Source: Desulfobacterales bacterium (GTDB taxonomy: Bacteria; Desulfobacterota; Desulfobacteria; Desulfobacterales; UBA5852). From it: a stretch of DNA of 7,396 nt. Of the stretch, positions 1 to 6,676 are shown piece by piece. The position numbers and the translations under genes are program-made. The notes below the pieces were generated by a model that saw only the letters and a list, made by a program, of their open reading frames with translations, searched no databases and was not told the origin of the DNA. Each line of letters opens with the position of its first letter. The first letter of the stretch is position 1. Location: the NCBI GenBank assembly GCA_016735415.1, contig JAERRP010000695.1, forward strand, positions 1-7,396, given 5' to 3'.

Positions 1-1
1 G

Positions 2-1027
2 GCGGCGGCGGCGGCGCTGGCCGCCGGGGTCGATCTGAAGTTGGATCCGGCGGCCCTGGAAGACGTGCGGCGTTTCTTTGAAAAGCGCGGCCTGGCGATG
101 AATACCTCCAACCGCAAGCAGGCCCTGTTGCCGGAAGGATCCATATGTCTGCCCAACCCGGTCGGCACCGCACCGGGATTCGTTCTGAACATTGCGAACT
201 GCCGGTTTTTCTTCCTTCCCGGTGTGCCGCGTGAAATGAAGGCCATGCTGGCCATGCATGTTCTGCCGGCGCTGGTGGCCCTTATGCCGGGTGAACGAAT
301 GGTGCGACAGATACGCGTGGTGTCGACCTTTGGGCTGCCGGAATCGGCCGTGGGCGAAAAGGTGCAGGATATCGAAGACCGCTTCGAGAACATTCAGGTC
401 GGTTTGCGGGTCGTGTTTCCGGAAATTCATGTGCGTCTCTACGGTGGAGGATTGCGACCGGAAGCGGTATCCCGCAAGCTGGATGCGGCCGCCGAAGCCG
501 TTCGAGCCCGATTGGGCAAGCGCATATTGTCCGAGGCGGGCCAGTCAATGGCGGCCGTTCTGGGTACTTTGCTGATAAAACGCCGGGCCACCCTGGCCGT
601 GGCCGAAAGTTGCACCGGTGGTCTGATTGCCAAGCAGTTGACCGATGTACCGGGCAGCTCGCACTTCTTTGTTTTCTCGGGGGTTACCTATGCCAACGCG
701 GTCAAGGTGCGGGTGCTGGGTGTCTCCGAAGCGACCTTGAACAGGGTAGGGGCGGTACACGAAGATACCGCCGTCGAAATGGCGGTTGGTGCCCGGCGGG
801 TGGCCGATGCCGATTTTGCCATCGCCACGACCGGCATTGCCGGACCGGACGGCGGCTGTCCGGACAAGCCGGTGGGCACCGTCTGCATCGGGCTGGCCAC
901 GCCTGAAGGGACCCGGGCATTTCGTTATGTTTTCCCGTTTGGCGACCGCAGCATGAACCGCCGCGTTTTCGCGGCCACGGCCATGGACCGGTTGCGGCAG
1001 TATTTAAAGGGATACTTGACTATATAG
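2..1027 (+). CDS. cinA: CinA, nicotinamide-nucleotide amidohydrolase (5'-partial)
   Basis: CinA-family protein. The N-terminal MoaB/MogA-like (COG1058) domain is linked to nucleotide pyrophosphatase activity. The C-terminal PncC domain deamidates NMN to NaMN in pyridine nucleotide salvage; both are cytosolic. The frame is open from base 2 to a TAG stop, giving 341 residues. CinA is usually a little over 400 residues, so roughly 75 N-terminal residues lie upstream. N-terminal-domain landmarks are NRKQALLPEG and LPNPVGTAPGF (about 110-181) and GVPREMKAM (about 221-247). The PncC domain starts near base 545 and shows AESCTGG (602-622), containing the presumed catalytic Ser at 608-610, then TGIAGPDGG with KPVGTV downstream (830-880). 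A run of GCG codons at the left edge encodes a short alanine stretch. An internal TTG at 41 is not the start, because homologous sequence continues upstream of it. It heads a tight + strand run with the two following hydrolase genes. Family assignment is secure. Confidence 0.95.
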   Translation, partial: AAAAALAAGVDLKLDPAALEDVRRFFEKRGLAMNTSNRKQALLPEGSICLPNPVGTAPGFVLNIANCRFFFLPGVPREMKAMLAMHVLPALVALMPGERMVRQIRVVSTFGLPESAVGEKVQDIEDRFENIQVGLRVVFPEIHVRLYGGGLRPEAVSRKLDAAAEAVRARLGKRILSEAGQSMAAVLGTLLIKRRATLAVAESCTGGLIAKQLTDVPGSSHFFVFSGVTYANAVKVRVLGVSEATLNRVGAVHEDTAVEMAVGARRVADADFAIATTGIAGPDGGCPDKPVGTVCIGLATPEGTRAFRYVFPFGDRSMNRRVFAATAMDRLRQYLKGYLTI

Positions 1028-1038
1028 ACAGCAATACA

Positions 1039-1911
1039 ATGATATTATATCTTTTACTCGGATTGGCCATTGCCTATTTATTGATCACACTCGTTCTGAC
1101 CGGCATTGTCCAGCAGTATCCCCGCCGTCCGGTGGTTGATCCACCGAATTGGGGGCGCGTTGACGATGTGCGCATCAAGACCGTCGATGGCGGAAGTTTG
1201 GAGGTCTGGCGGATCACACCCGCAGGGCCCTCCCAAGGGATAGTGCTTTTCATGCACGGCTGGGGCCGCAACCGGGACCGTATGGTGGGGCGCGCCTGTA
1301 TCTTTGCCCAATGGGGCTATACGGCGGTCATTCACAGTGCCCGCGACCACGGCAACTCTTCCCCCTGCCGGTTTATGAACACCATGAAATTTGCCGAAGA
1401 TATCGAAGCCGTTTTGGAGTGGATCGGCGAGTCGGTGCTGCTTTACGGCCATTCGGCCGGTTCCGGGGGCGCCATCATCGTCGCCGCCCGCAACCCGCAA
1501 AAAATCCGCCTGCTGTTACTGGAAGGATGTTACGCCCGCACCCGGGCCGCTTTGCTCAATCTCTATATCTGGGCCAATCCGGTTTTCGGGCGCTGTTTCG
1601 GTCCCGCGATTCTCGGGTGGATGAACCTGTTCTACCGGGGCGGGCTGCACAAGGTGGATCCGGGCCGCCTGGCCCGCGAGGTAAAAATGCCGGTCATGCT
1701 GATCCAGGGTGAAAACGACCGTCGCTTCCCGGTGGCCTTCGCCCGCCAGCTGGCAGACTGTTTCCGGCCGGGGCAGGCGATTCTCTACATTGCCGCCGGT
1801 GCCGGCCACAGCAATTCCTCGTCCGCGCCGGATTATGCGGCCGCCGTTAAAGGTTTTCTGGACCGGCATGCTGATATTCTGAAAAAGACAGCGAAACGGA
1901 AATCAACCTGA
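1039..1911 (+). CDS. Membrane-anchored alpha/beta hydrolase
   Basis: Serine hydrolase of the alpha/beta-hydrolase fold, 290 residues; the substrate cannot be read from sequence. Residues 2-24 form one hydrophobic segment followed by Arg-Arg, so a signal anchor is likely. The oxyanion-hole motif is MHGWG (72-76). The nucleophile elbow is GHSAG with Ser139. The probable acid is Asp227 in GEND, and the catalytic His is His257 in GAGHS, so the triad is complete. The ATG at 1039 follows cinA by 11 nt and has no clear Shine-Dalgarno sequence, suggesting translation by re-initiation from cinA. The stop TGA shares its last A with the ATG of the amidohydrolase, which implies translational coupling. 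The C-terminus is Lys-rich. The fold and active site are clear; esterase, lipase or peptidase activity is undetermined. Confidence 0.88.
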   Translation: MILYLLLGLAIAYLLITLVLTGIVQQYPRRPVVDPPNWGRVDDVRIKTVDGGSLEVWRITPAGPSQGIVLFMHGWGRNRDRMVGRACIFAQWGYTAVIHSARDHGNSSPCRFMNTMKFAEDIEAVLEWIGESVLLYGHSAGSGGAIIVAARNPQKIRLLLLEGCYARTRAALLNLYIWANPVFGRCFGPAILGWMNLFYRGGLHKVDPGRLAREVKMPVMLIQGENDRRFPVAFARQLADCFRPGQAILYIAAGAGHSNSSSAPDYAAAVKGFLDRHADILKKTAKRKST

Positions 1912-3107
1912 TGGAAACGATCGGCGGCATCGTGGCCGGCTGGCTGGCGGACGGCAGCGGTCGGCCGTTAGAGCGCGAGCGGATGGTGGAGATCAGAGAT
2001 GGGCGCATCCATTGCATCCGTCCGGTGGATGGGGCCGATTACCGGGGGCCGGGGATCATTGACTGGTCGGACGGTATGGTAATCCCCGGGCTGATCGACA
2101 GCCATGTCCATCTGTTCATGTCGGGGACACCCGATCCGACGGTGCGCAAGCGTCAGTTGGATGCGCCATTTTCAGACTTGAAGGCTGCCATGGCCCGGCA
2201 CATCCGCCAGCATTTAAACGCCGGGGTTGTGGCCGTCAGGGACGGCGGCGATTATGGCGGGCACGCGCTGCACTACCGGGAGACCTGTTTTGATACGGGC
2301 CAAACCCCCATTGAAATCCGTGTGGCCGGTAAAGCCTGGCGCATGCAAGGACGTTACGGGCGCCTTATCGGCCGGCCGGCACCGGCGGGGGAGGGGCTGG
2401 CCGGAGCCATCCGCAATTGCACGGATGGCATCGATCACGTCAAGATGGTGAATTCCGGTCTCAACAGCCTGCGGGTGTTCGGAAAGCAGACCCGCCCCCA
2501 GTTTAAACTGAATGCACTGGCCGGCGCAGTTCAGGCCGCGACGGCGCGGGGCTGGCCGGTAATGGTGCATGCTAACGGCGAAACGCCGGTGCGCGAAGCC
2601 ATCATGGCCGGCTGCCGCAGCATCGAACATGGTTTTTTCATGGGACGGGACGGCCTGGAACGGTTGGCGGAGGGCGCGGTGAGCTGGGTTCCGACCGCCT
2701 GTACGATGAAGGGCTACGTCGATCACAGTGATGCGGGCAGCATCGAGAACGCGATCTCTATGCGCAATCTGGACCATCAGCTCGAACAGCTGCGCCAGGC
2801 TCGTTCGCTGGGGGTCGATGTGGTGGTCGGTACCGACGCGGGCACGATCGGGGTTCATCACGGCTGGTCTCTCAAAGATGAGATGGCCCTTCTGATGGAG
2901 GCTGGTTTTTCTCTGGCGGAAACCGTCCGCTGTGCCTCGTTGAACGGCGCACGTCTGCTGGGCCTGACCGACCTGGGGGTTCTGGCGCCTGGTCGTCAGG
3001 CGACGATGGTGGCGCTGGAAGGCGGACCGGCGCATTTCCCGGGAAACCTGGACCCTCCGGGGATGCTGCTTTCGGCCGGCCGGGTGATTTTCAATCATGC
3101 TTTCTGA
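1911..3107 (+). CDS. Metal-dependent amidohydrolase (imidazolonepropionase/prolidase-like)
   Basis: Amidohydrolase-superfamily enzyme (Amidohydro_1 TIM barrel), 398 residues, a typical length. It hydrolyses C-N bonds with one or two active-site metals. The small N-terminal beta domain leads into VIPGLIDSHVH, with metal ligands His65 and His67. The expected bridging lysine is Lys178 in HVKMVNSG. Further ligands are His220 (VMVHANGE), His240 (IEHGFF) and Asp309 (GTDAGT). The C-terminal strand LAPGRQATMVAL closes the beta domain. This full HxH-Lys-His-His-Asp set suggests a binuclear enzyme related to Xaa-Pro or Xaa-Arg dipeptidases and imidazolonepropionases, rather than a dihydroorotase. No signal peptide is seen, so it is probably cytosolic. 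The ATG overlaps the preceding stop by one base, with GGA about 10 nt upstream. Substrate is unknown; coupling to the hydrolase gene suggests consecutive or linked hydrolytic steps (inference). Confidence 0.9.
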   Translation: METIGGIVAGWLADGSGRPLERERMVEIRDGRIHCIRPVDGADYRGPGIIDWSDGMVIPGLIDSHVHLFMSGTPDPTVRKRQLDAPFSDLKAAMARHIRQHLNAGVVAVRDGGDYGGHALHYRETCFDTGQTPIEIRVAGKAWRMQGRYGRLIGRPAPAGEGLAGAIRNCTDGIDHVKMVNSGLNSLRVFGKQTRPQFKLNALAGAVQAATARGWPVMVHANGETPVREAIMAGCRSIEHGFFMGRDGLERLAEGAVSWVPTACTMKGYVDHSDAGSIENAISMRNLDHQLEQLRQARSLGVDVVVGTDAGTIGVHHGWSLKDEMALLMEAGFSLAETVRCASLNGARLLGLTDLGVLAPGRQATMVALEGGPAHFPGNLDPPGMLLSAGRVIFNHAF

Positions 3108-3124
3108 AAGCGCTCCGCCTTTTC

Positions 3125-3457
3125 TTATTCGTCATCGATGATCGGTACGCTCAGCCGGAGGCGGATGGGGCGTTTGGTGATATTTCGGGCCGCGGTCGAA
3201 TTGAGAAAGGTCTTGAGTGCCGCTTTGGCAGTGTGGGCATCCTCGTGGCGATCGTAAAATGCCTTAAGGTCGGTAATTTCAAGATAAACCCGATCCACGC
3301 GATGCCAGCGGTTGGGGGCCAGTTTGGCTTCCAGAACATAGAGGGCTTCGCTTTTTTCGACCGCCAGCAGGCAGACATTGCCGCCCAGCGTTTTTTCGAA
3401 AGCCCGGATCGCTTCCAGGTCTTCGGCGTGGAGTTTGGCAACTTTGACGTTCAGCAT
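3125..3457 (-). CDS. Uncharacterised 110-residue protein coupled to a hydrolase
   Basis: I do not recognise this family. Starting at the ATG at 3457 gives 110 residues. This ATG lies inside the end of the upstream hydrolase gene (ATGCTGA, 7-nt overlap), the usual form of translational coupling. The frame stays open further upstream to a TTG at 3511, but that would overlap the hydrolase more deeply and add an unlikely basic tail. The sequence opens with a short strand and an amphipathic helix (about residues 10-24), then probable strands around 27-33, 38-45 and 53-61. A mixed helix follows (64-86), then a basic strand near 93-104 and an acidic end (IIDDE). There are no transmembrane segments, one cysteine and no catalytic motif. 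It may be a small accessory protein for the hydrolase (inference). It converges on the amidohydrolase gene with a 17-nt gap. Confidence 0.7.
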   Translation of the reverse strand: MLNVKVAKLHAEDLEAIRAFEKTLGGNVCLLAVEKSEALYVLEAKLAPNRWHRVDRVYLEITDLKAFYDRHEDAHTAKAALKTFLNSTAARNITKRPIRLRLSVPIIDDE

Positions 3458-4215
3458 GACGAGGGCTCGCTTTTTTGGATGTTTAACAGCTCTTTGAACC
3501 AGTGTCGGCATATTTCAATGAAGATTCGCTGGTGTTCGGGGTTGGTGACCCGGTGATCGCCGCCGGGGTTGATGATTAGTTGTTTGGGTTCGCGGCTAGC
3601 GGCATGGATCCGTCGGGCATGATCCACCGGTACGACTTCGTCCCGTTCACCGTGGATGACGAGCAGGTCATGCAGGCCCGCAAGCTTATCGGCCAGATCG
3701 AACTGGAAAGATGCCGTTTCAAAAAGGGGCGGCAGGGGGGAAGCCGGGTTTTGTCGGGCCGCCGTCAGCAGTGAGCGACTGTCGATCGGGGCGGCCAGCG
3801 TGACCATGCGTTCCGGCTTCAGGAAAGGCGCGGCCGCCAGACAGGTGGTGCCGCCCAGACTGCTGCCGAAAAGTCCCAGACGCAATGGGGGGCCCAGACG
3901 TGCCGCGAGGACCCGGGCCGCTTCGATCAGATCCCGGACACGTCCGTCAAGGGTCGTGACCGCTTCGAACTGCCCCTCGCTCTGACCGCAGCCCCGATGG
4001 TCCAACCGCAGAAAGGCGATTCCCGATGCATTCAGTTCTTCCGCCAGCGCGATCTGTTTGGGGGAATCCCCGCTGCTGAAAAGACCATGGGAGCCGATTA
4101 CCACCGGCGGCTTGCGCGTGGAGGGCAGATGCAGAATACTGGCGATAAGCAGACCGTCGCACACAAACGTCAGCTTCTGCTGTTCGAAAGTCGAATGGGG
4201 GGAAGGTGAGGCCAT
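3451..4215 (-). CDS. Soluble alpha/beta hydrolase
   Basis: Alpha/beta-hydrolase-fold serine hydrolase, 254 residues, without signal peptide or membrane segment, so probably cytosolic. The oxyanion-hole region is SHGLFSSG (42-49). It is followed by LDHRGCGQSEG (71-81), typical of carboxylesterase or dienelactone-hydrolase-like enzymes. The nucleophile elbow is GSSLG with Ser119. The acid is Asp192 in HGERDEVVP and the base is His221 in GGDHRV, so the triad is complete. The start ATG at 4215 has AGG about 11 nt upstream. The gene is first in a leftward pair with the 110-residue protein, which begins 7 nt before this gene's stop. It diverges from rlmD across a 186-nt spacer. It is not a close copy of the + strand hydrolase at 1039: it lacks the membrane anchor and the motifs differ. 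Substrate unknown. Confidence 0.88.
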   Translation of the reverse strand: MASPSPHSTFEQQKLTFVCDGLLIASILHLPSTRKPPVVIGSHGLFSSGDSPKQIALAEELNASGIAFLRLDHRGCGQSEGQFEAVTTLDGRVRDLIEAARVLAARLGPPLRLGLFGSSLGGTTCLAAAPFLKPERMVTLAAPIDSRSLLTAARQNPASPLPPLFETASFQFDLADKLAGLHDLLVIHGERDEVVPVDHARRIHAASREPKQLIINPGGDHRVTNPEHQRIFIEICRHWFKELLNIQKSEPSSC

Positions 4216-4401
4216 TTAACCGGTTACCTGTCCGAGGCGATGAGGAGGCTTCCTCTGCGTTTTATCGTATTCGTGTAAAAAGATTGATTTCAAACCGTAG
4301 GGAGTATATACAAATTCGTCTTATTTGTCATGGGGTTACGGACAAAGAAAACGACCCGCCCGGAGAGTGGTGGGCCTTAGGATAGGAATACCAGAGCGGC
4401 A
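4216..4401. promoter_or_regulatory. Divergent intergenic region with outward promoters
   Basis: This AT-richer spacer sits between the leftward hydrolase and rightward rlmD. For rlmD, TTGATT (4284-4289), a 17-nt spacer and TATACA (4307-4312) fit a sigma70-type promoter, 4 of 6 in each box. For the hydrolase on the minus strand, TTGAAA (4293-4288), an 18-nt spacer and TACGAT (4269-4264) also fit. The two -35 boxes overlap at 4288-4289, so the promoters may compete. Between the hydrolase promoter and its ATG lie a hairpin-capable repeat, GAGGA-N4-TCCTC (4242-4255), and a 10-bp palindrome, TAACCGGTTA (4217-4226). Either could be an operator or chance. The boxes are read by eye, so confidence is modest. 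Confidence 0.4.
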
Positions 4402-5790
4402 ATGAGCGTGAAAAAGGGACAAATCATCGAGATGGAAATCCAGGATGTGGCCTTTGGCGGAAAAGGTCTTGCACGCATCGACGGCATGGCCGTTTTTGTG
4501 GACCAGGCGGTGCCCGGCGACCGGGTCGAGGCGCGGGTTATCCGCAAGCGCAAACAATATGCCGAAGCCCGTTTGCTGAATCTTGTCAACCCGTCTCCTG
4601 ATCGTATCGCCGCGCCCTGCCCCTACAGCGGTTATTGCGGCGGCTGCAAGTGGCAGTTTCTGCGCTACGCCAAACAACTGGAATACAAGCGCCGGCACGT
4701 TGCCGATGCCCTGCGGCATATCGGTTTACTGGCGGATGTCATCGTCCATCCAACGCTGCCGGCGGCTCCGAATTTCGGCTATCGCAATAAAATGGAATTT
4801 TCCTGCTCGGACCGGCGCTGGCTGTTGCCCGAGGAGATGCATCGCAAGGATGTGGATATCAGCTTTGCGCTCGGTCTGCACGTCCCGGGCACGTTTTACA
4901 AGGTGCTGGATACCCGGGCCTGCCTGTTGCAGCCCGATTCGGGAAACACGCTTCTGGCGACCGTGCGCCGGGAGATGCGCCAGTCCGGTCTACCGCCCTA
5001 TGGTTTAAAAAGCCATGAGGGCTTCTGGCGTTTTCTGATGTTGCGCCATTCGGTTGCGCATGATCGCTGGATGGTCAACCTGATCACCGCCGCCGAGGAC
5101 ACCGCCGTGCTTCAGCCGATCGCGGATCGTATCATGCAGGCCCATCCCGAGGTGGTTGCGGTGGTTAACAATGTCACGGCCCGCAAAGCGGCCGTGGCTT
5201 TGGGCGAATATGAAGTGCCCCTTGCCGGCGATAGCTGCCTGCGGGAGTGCATCGGCCCATACACCTTCGAAATTTCATCCAATTCTTTTTTTCAGACCAA
5301 TACCCGATCGGCCCGACTGCTTTATGAAAAGGCTAAAGCCTATGCGCGTCTGACAGGATCGGAAACCGTGCTGGATCTTTATTGCGGGACCGGAACGATC
5401 ACGATTTTCATGGCAGAGCAGGCCCGGGAAGTGGTGGGGATCGAAATGGTGGCAAGCGCCATTCAGGACGCCCGACGCAACTGCCGGTTAAACGGTGTCG
5501 ACAACTGCCGTTTCGTTGCCGGTGATGTGCGCACGCTGTTACCGGCCATCCAATCGAGGCCGGACGTGCTGGTCATCGACCCGCCGCGCGACGGCATGCA
5601 CAAGGACGTGATCGCCCGGGTGCAGGCCATGGCCCCCCCGCGCATTGTCTATGTTTCATGTAATCCGGCCACGCTGGCACGGGATGTGGCCCTCTTGAAA
5701 GAAGATTACCGGGTGGCCGAAGTTCAGCCGGTGGACATGTTTCCACACACCGGGCATATCGAATCCGTGGCCCGGTTAGAGGCGCGTTAA
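4402..5790 (+). CDS. rlmD: 23S rRNA m5U methyltransferase, RlmD/RlmCD type
   Basis: SAM-dependent RNA (uracil-5) methyltransferase of the TrmA/RlmC/RlmD family, 462 residues, expected to methylate U1939 (E. coli numbering) in 23S rRNA. The N-terminal TRAM domain (about 5-60, with FGGKGLARIDG and VPGDRV) favours RlmD or RlmCD over TrmA. Cys73, Cys79 and Cys82 (C-x5-CGGC pattern) plus Cys174 would hold the [4Fe-4S] cluster known in this family. Gln298 lies in FFQTN. The SAM-binding motif is LDLYCGTGT (325-333), followed by GIE (346-348) and DPPRDG (393-398). The catalytic nucleophile is Cys420 in VSCNP, and the general base is Glu454 in HTGHIES. All key residues are present. The ATG at 4402 places the TRAM domain right at the N-terminus; AGGA lies about 14 nt upstream, a weak ribosome-binding site. 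It is apparently monocistronic. RlmD versus a dual-site RlmCD enzyme cannot be separated from sequence alone. Confidence 0.93.
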   Translation: MSVKKGQIIEMEIQDVAFGGKGLARIDGMAVFVDQAVPGDRVEARVIRKRKQYAEARLLNLVNPSPDRIAAPCPYSGYCGGCKWQFLRYAKQLEYKRRHVADALRHIGLLADVIVHPTLPAAPNFGYRNKMEFSCSDRRWLLPEEMHRKDVDISFALGLHVPGTFYKVLDTRACLLQPDSGNTLLATVRREMRQSGLPPYGLKSHEGFWRFLMLRHSVAHDRWMVNLITAAEDTAVLQPIADRIMQAHPEVVAVVNNVTARKAAVALGEYEVPLAGDSCLRECIGPYTFEISSNSFFQTNTRSARLLYEKAKAYARLTGSETVLDLYCGTGTITIFMAEQAREVVGIEMVASAIQDARRNCRLNGVDNCRFVAGDVRTLLPAIQSRPDVLVIDPPRDGMHKDVIARVQAMAPPRIVYVSCNPATLARDVALLKEDYRVAEVQPVDMFPHTGHIESVARLEAR

Positions 5791-5885
5791 GCCCAACGGC
5801 CCTGGTCCGCGTCCCGATCAACCCTGAATGGGTCGGTCCAGATTCGTGGGATAACGCAATCGATGCGAAAAATGTTAGGACCCCC
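5791..5885. other. Spacer between rlmD and the feoA promoter
   Basis: No coding sequence is supported here. I see only weak dyads: ACCC-TGAAT-GGGT (5821-5833) and CGCA-ATCGA-TGCG near 5855-5867. Neither is followed by a T-run, so no intrinsic terminator for rlmD can be called. Confidence 0.4.
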
Positions 5886-5938
5886 AAATATTTCTTGACT
5901 TCATTTTTTTCATGCCGTATGGTCTTAGGCAAGCCAAA
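5886..5938 (+). promoter_or_regulatory. feoA promoter with candidate metal-responsive operator
   Basis: The -35 box TTGACT (5895-5900) is 5 of 6 to consensus. After exactly 17 nt comes TATGGT (5918-5923) as the -10 box. The AT-rich AAATATTT (5886-5893) directly upstream could act as an UP element. Transcription should start near 5930, leaving a leader of about 43 nt before the feoA ATG. An imperfect dyad TTAGGC-AA-GCCAAA (5925-5938, 5 of 6 paired) sits on the expected start site, where a repressor would block transcription. Its TTAGGC half resembles the left half of DtxR/IdeR-type boxes. A GATAAT (5945-5950) just downstream resembles one Fur hexamer, but no full Fur box is present. Promoter geometry is good; regulator identity is inference. 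Confidence 0.55.
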
Positions 5939-5972
5939 AAAAATGATAATCGATCGGCATAACAGGCACACG

Positions 5973-6203
5973 ATGCATTCACACCATATCCCTTTGGCAA
6001 TGGCCAGCACCGGCAGTAAGGTGCGACTCGTTTCCGTAAACGGTGGCCGGGCCATGTGCTCACACCTCGCCGCCATGGGACTTCTTCCCGGTGTCGAGGT
6101 GGAAGTCAAACGCAACAGTCCCGGCGGCCCCTTTATACTTGGCATCAAGGGCGGCCAGTTGATTCTCGGCCGGGGGATGGCGCAGAGGATTCTGGTCAGC
6201 TGA
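5973..6203 (+). CDS. feoA: FeoA-family ferrous iron transport accessory protein
   Basis: Small SH3-like FeoA-domain protein, 76 residues, the family's usual size. FeoA works at the cytoplasmic face with the ferrous iron permease FeoB; some isolated FeoA domains have regulatory roles. The signature is LAAMGLLPGVEVEV (32-45), followed by GGPFILGI (51-58) and a C-terminal ILGRGMAQRILV. The start is the ATG at 5973, with AGG 6 nt upstream (5964-5966). A longer reading from the TTG at 5895 is excluded, because that codon is the -35 box of the promoter. A later ATG at 6000 lacks a ribosome-binding site. No feoB or second feoA follows within the window; the next gene is convergent. So it is an orphan locally, and feoB would have to be elsewhere. 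Confidence 0.85.
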   Translation: MHSHHIPLAMASTGSKVRLVSVNGGRAMCSHLAAMGLLPGVEVEVKRNSPGGPFILGIKGGQLILGRGMAQRILVS

Positions 6204-6442
6204 TCGTCTCGGACCTGCTCGGCACCCATCACGCGTTTTCTTTTCCAATTTTCCCCCTACCCGGCATTCCAGTTAAAACATCCAATACGACAATAATTTA
6301 TCGTTTCGCGCACAAGGTCTGATCGCTTTTCTGCGCTCGGCAACGACAGGGCCGCATCGCCTGTGTCCATTCGTAATAACGCCTCCAGGCCAGTAATCAA
6401 AGTGGCCTCAACTTATCCGCCCGCGGATTGACGAAACTCGAA
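6204..6442. other. Gene-free convergent spacer with a cluster of inverted repeats
   Basis: I find no supported gene, tRNA or promoter between feoA and the convergent zinc-ribbon gene. The left part holds AT-rich stretches (6275-6305). Short dyads crowd the right part. They are ACAGG/CCTGT (6346-6364), AGGCCA-N10-TGGCCT (6387-6408), ATCCGC-CC-GCGGAT (6415-6428) and TTGACG-N15-CGTCAA (6428-6454), the last spanning the stop codon of the minus-strand gene. None is followed by a clear T-run on either strand, so typical intrinsic terminators are not supported. They may still slow or end transcription from both sides. Confidence 0.45.
6415..6428. repeat. Perfect inverted repeat ATCCGC-CC-GCGGAT
   Basis: Two exact 6-bp arms flank a 2-bp centre, 15-28 nt past the stop of the zinc-ribbon gene. 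As RNA it would form a 5-bp stem with a 4-nt loop; as DNA it could be a protein-binding dyad. Seen directly; the function is unknown. Confidence 0.5.
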
Positions 6443-6676
6443 CTATCCCGTCAACGAACTGATTTTACAGGGTTCCGCGTCGTTGATCGATGTCGAATAA
6501 TGTTTGCAGATCGGACAGAATTTACGCGGTTCCCCCCTGCCCGTCCATAGCATTTTAACGCGGTGTCTGGCGCCACATCGGGGGCACACGCACTCGGTCG
6601 ATTTTTCGCTTATAAAAATGGTCTGGACGCATTCAATACCCTGCTCGGTGGCAAGCATTTCCTTTTCTGTTGGCAT
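6443..6676 (-). CDS. Small zinc-ribbon protein next to a PilZ gene
   Basis: This 77-residue protein has two cysteine knuckles, C31-P-R-C34 and C54-P-I-C57, separated by 19 residues. This is a typical zinc-ribbon arrangement; Cys16, Cys29 and Cys70 are extra. The ATG at 6676 is chosen because a perfect GGAGG (6688-6684, minus strand) lies 7 nt upstream. The frame stays open upstream to 6808, including a GTG at 6769, but that segment has no ribosome-binding site, is unlike protein, and lies in the structured leader. A segment like TIFISEKSTECVCPRCG resembles, from memory, the zinc-ribbon part found at the N-terminus of some deltaproteobacterial PilZ proteins. With a PilZ gene just upstream, this may be a split-off version (inference). 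No membrane segment is seen. Likely a protein- or nucleic-acid-binding module; function unknown. Confidence 0.75.
   Translation of the reverse strand: MPTEKEMLATEQGIECVQTIFISEKSTECVCPRCGARHRVKMLWTGRGEPRKFCPICKHYSTSINDAEPCKISSLTG

Noticed and set aside
1016..1049. Internal promoter before the membrane hydrolase (TTGACT with AT-rich bases downstream)
   Set aside because: The nearest -10-like boxes are at the wrong spacing (13 or 22 nt). The best 17-18 nt match would fall inside the start codon. Operon transcription with cinA is simpler.
2214..3098. 294-residue open frame on the minus strand
   Set aside because: It lies wholly antisense to the amidohydrolase, whose full metal-ligand set proves the + frame. 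High GC explains the long open shadow.
3107..3124. Bidirectional terminator between the convergent genes
   Set aside because: Only a 3-bp GCG/CGC stem with a bulged AAA/TTT extension can be drawn. That is too weak to call.
3458..3511. Upstream TTG start at 3511 for the small unknown protein
   Set aside because: It would overlap the hydrolase by 61 nt and add a basic stretch. The ATG at 3457 forms a classic 7-nt coupled overlap.
5939..5957. Full Fur box downstream of the feoA promoter
   Set aside because: Only one GATAAT hexamer matches well. The neighbouring hexamers match poorly, and the reverse hexamer matches about 1 of 6.
5895..5972. Longer FeoA protein starting at TTG 5895
   Set aside because: The added 26 residues are unlike FeoA, there is no ribosome-binding site, and the TTG is part of the -35 box. 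The ATG at 5973 has an AGG at the right distance.
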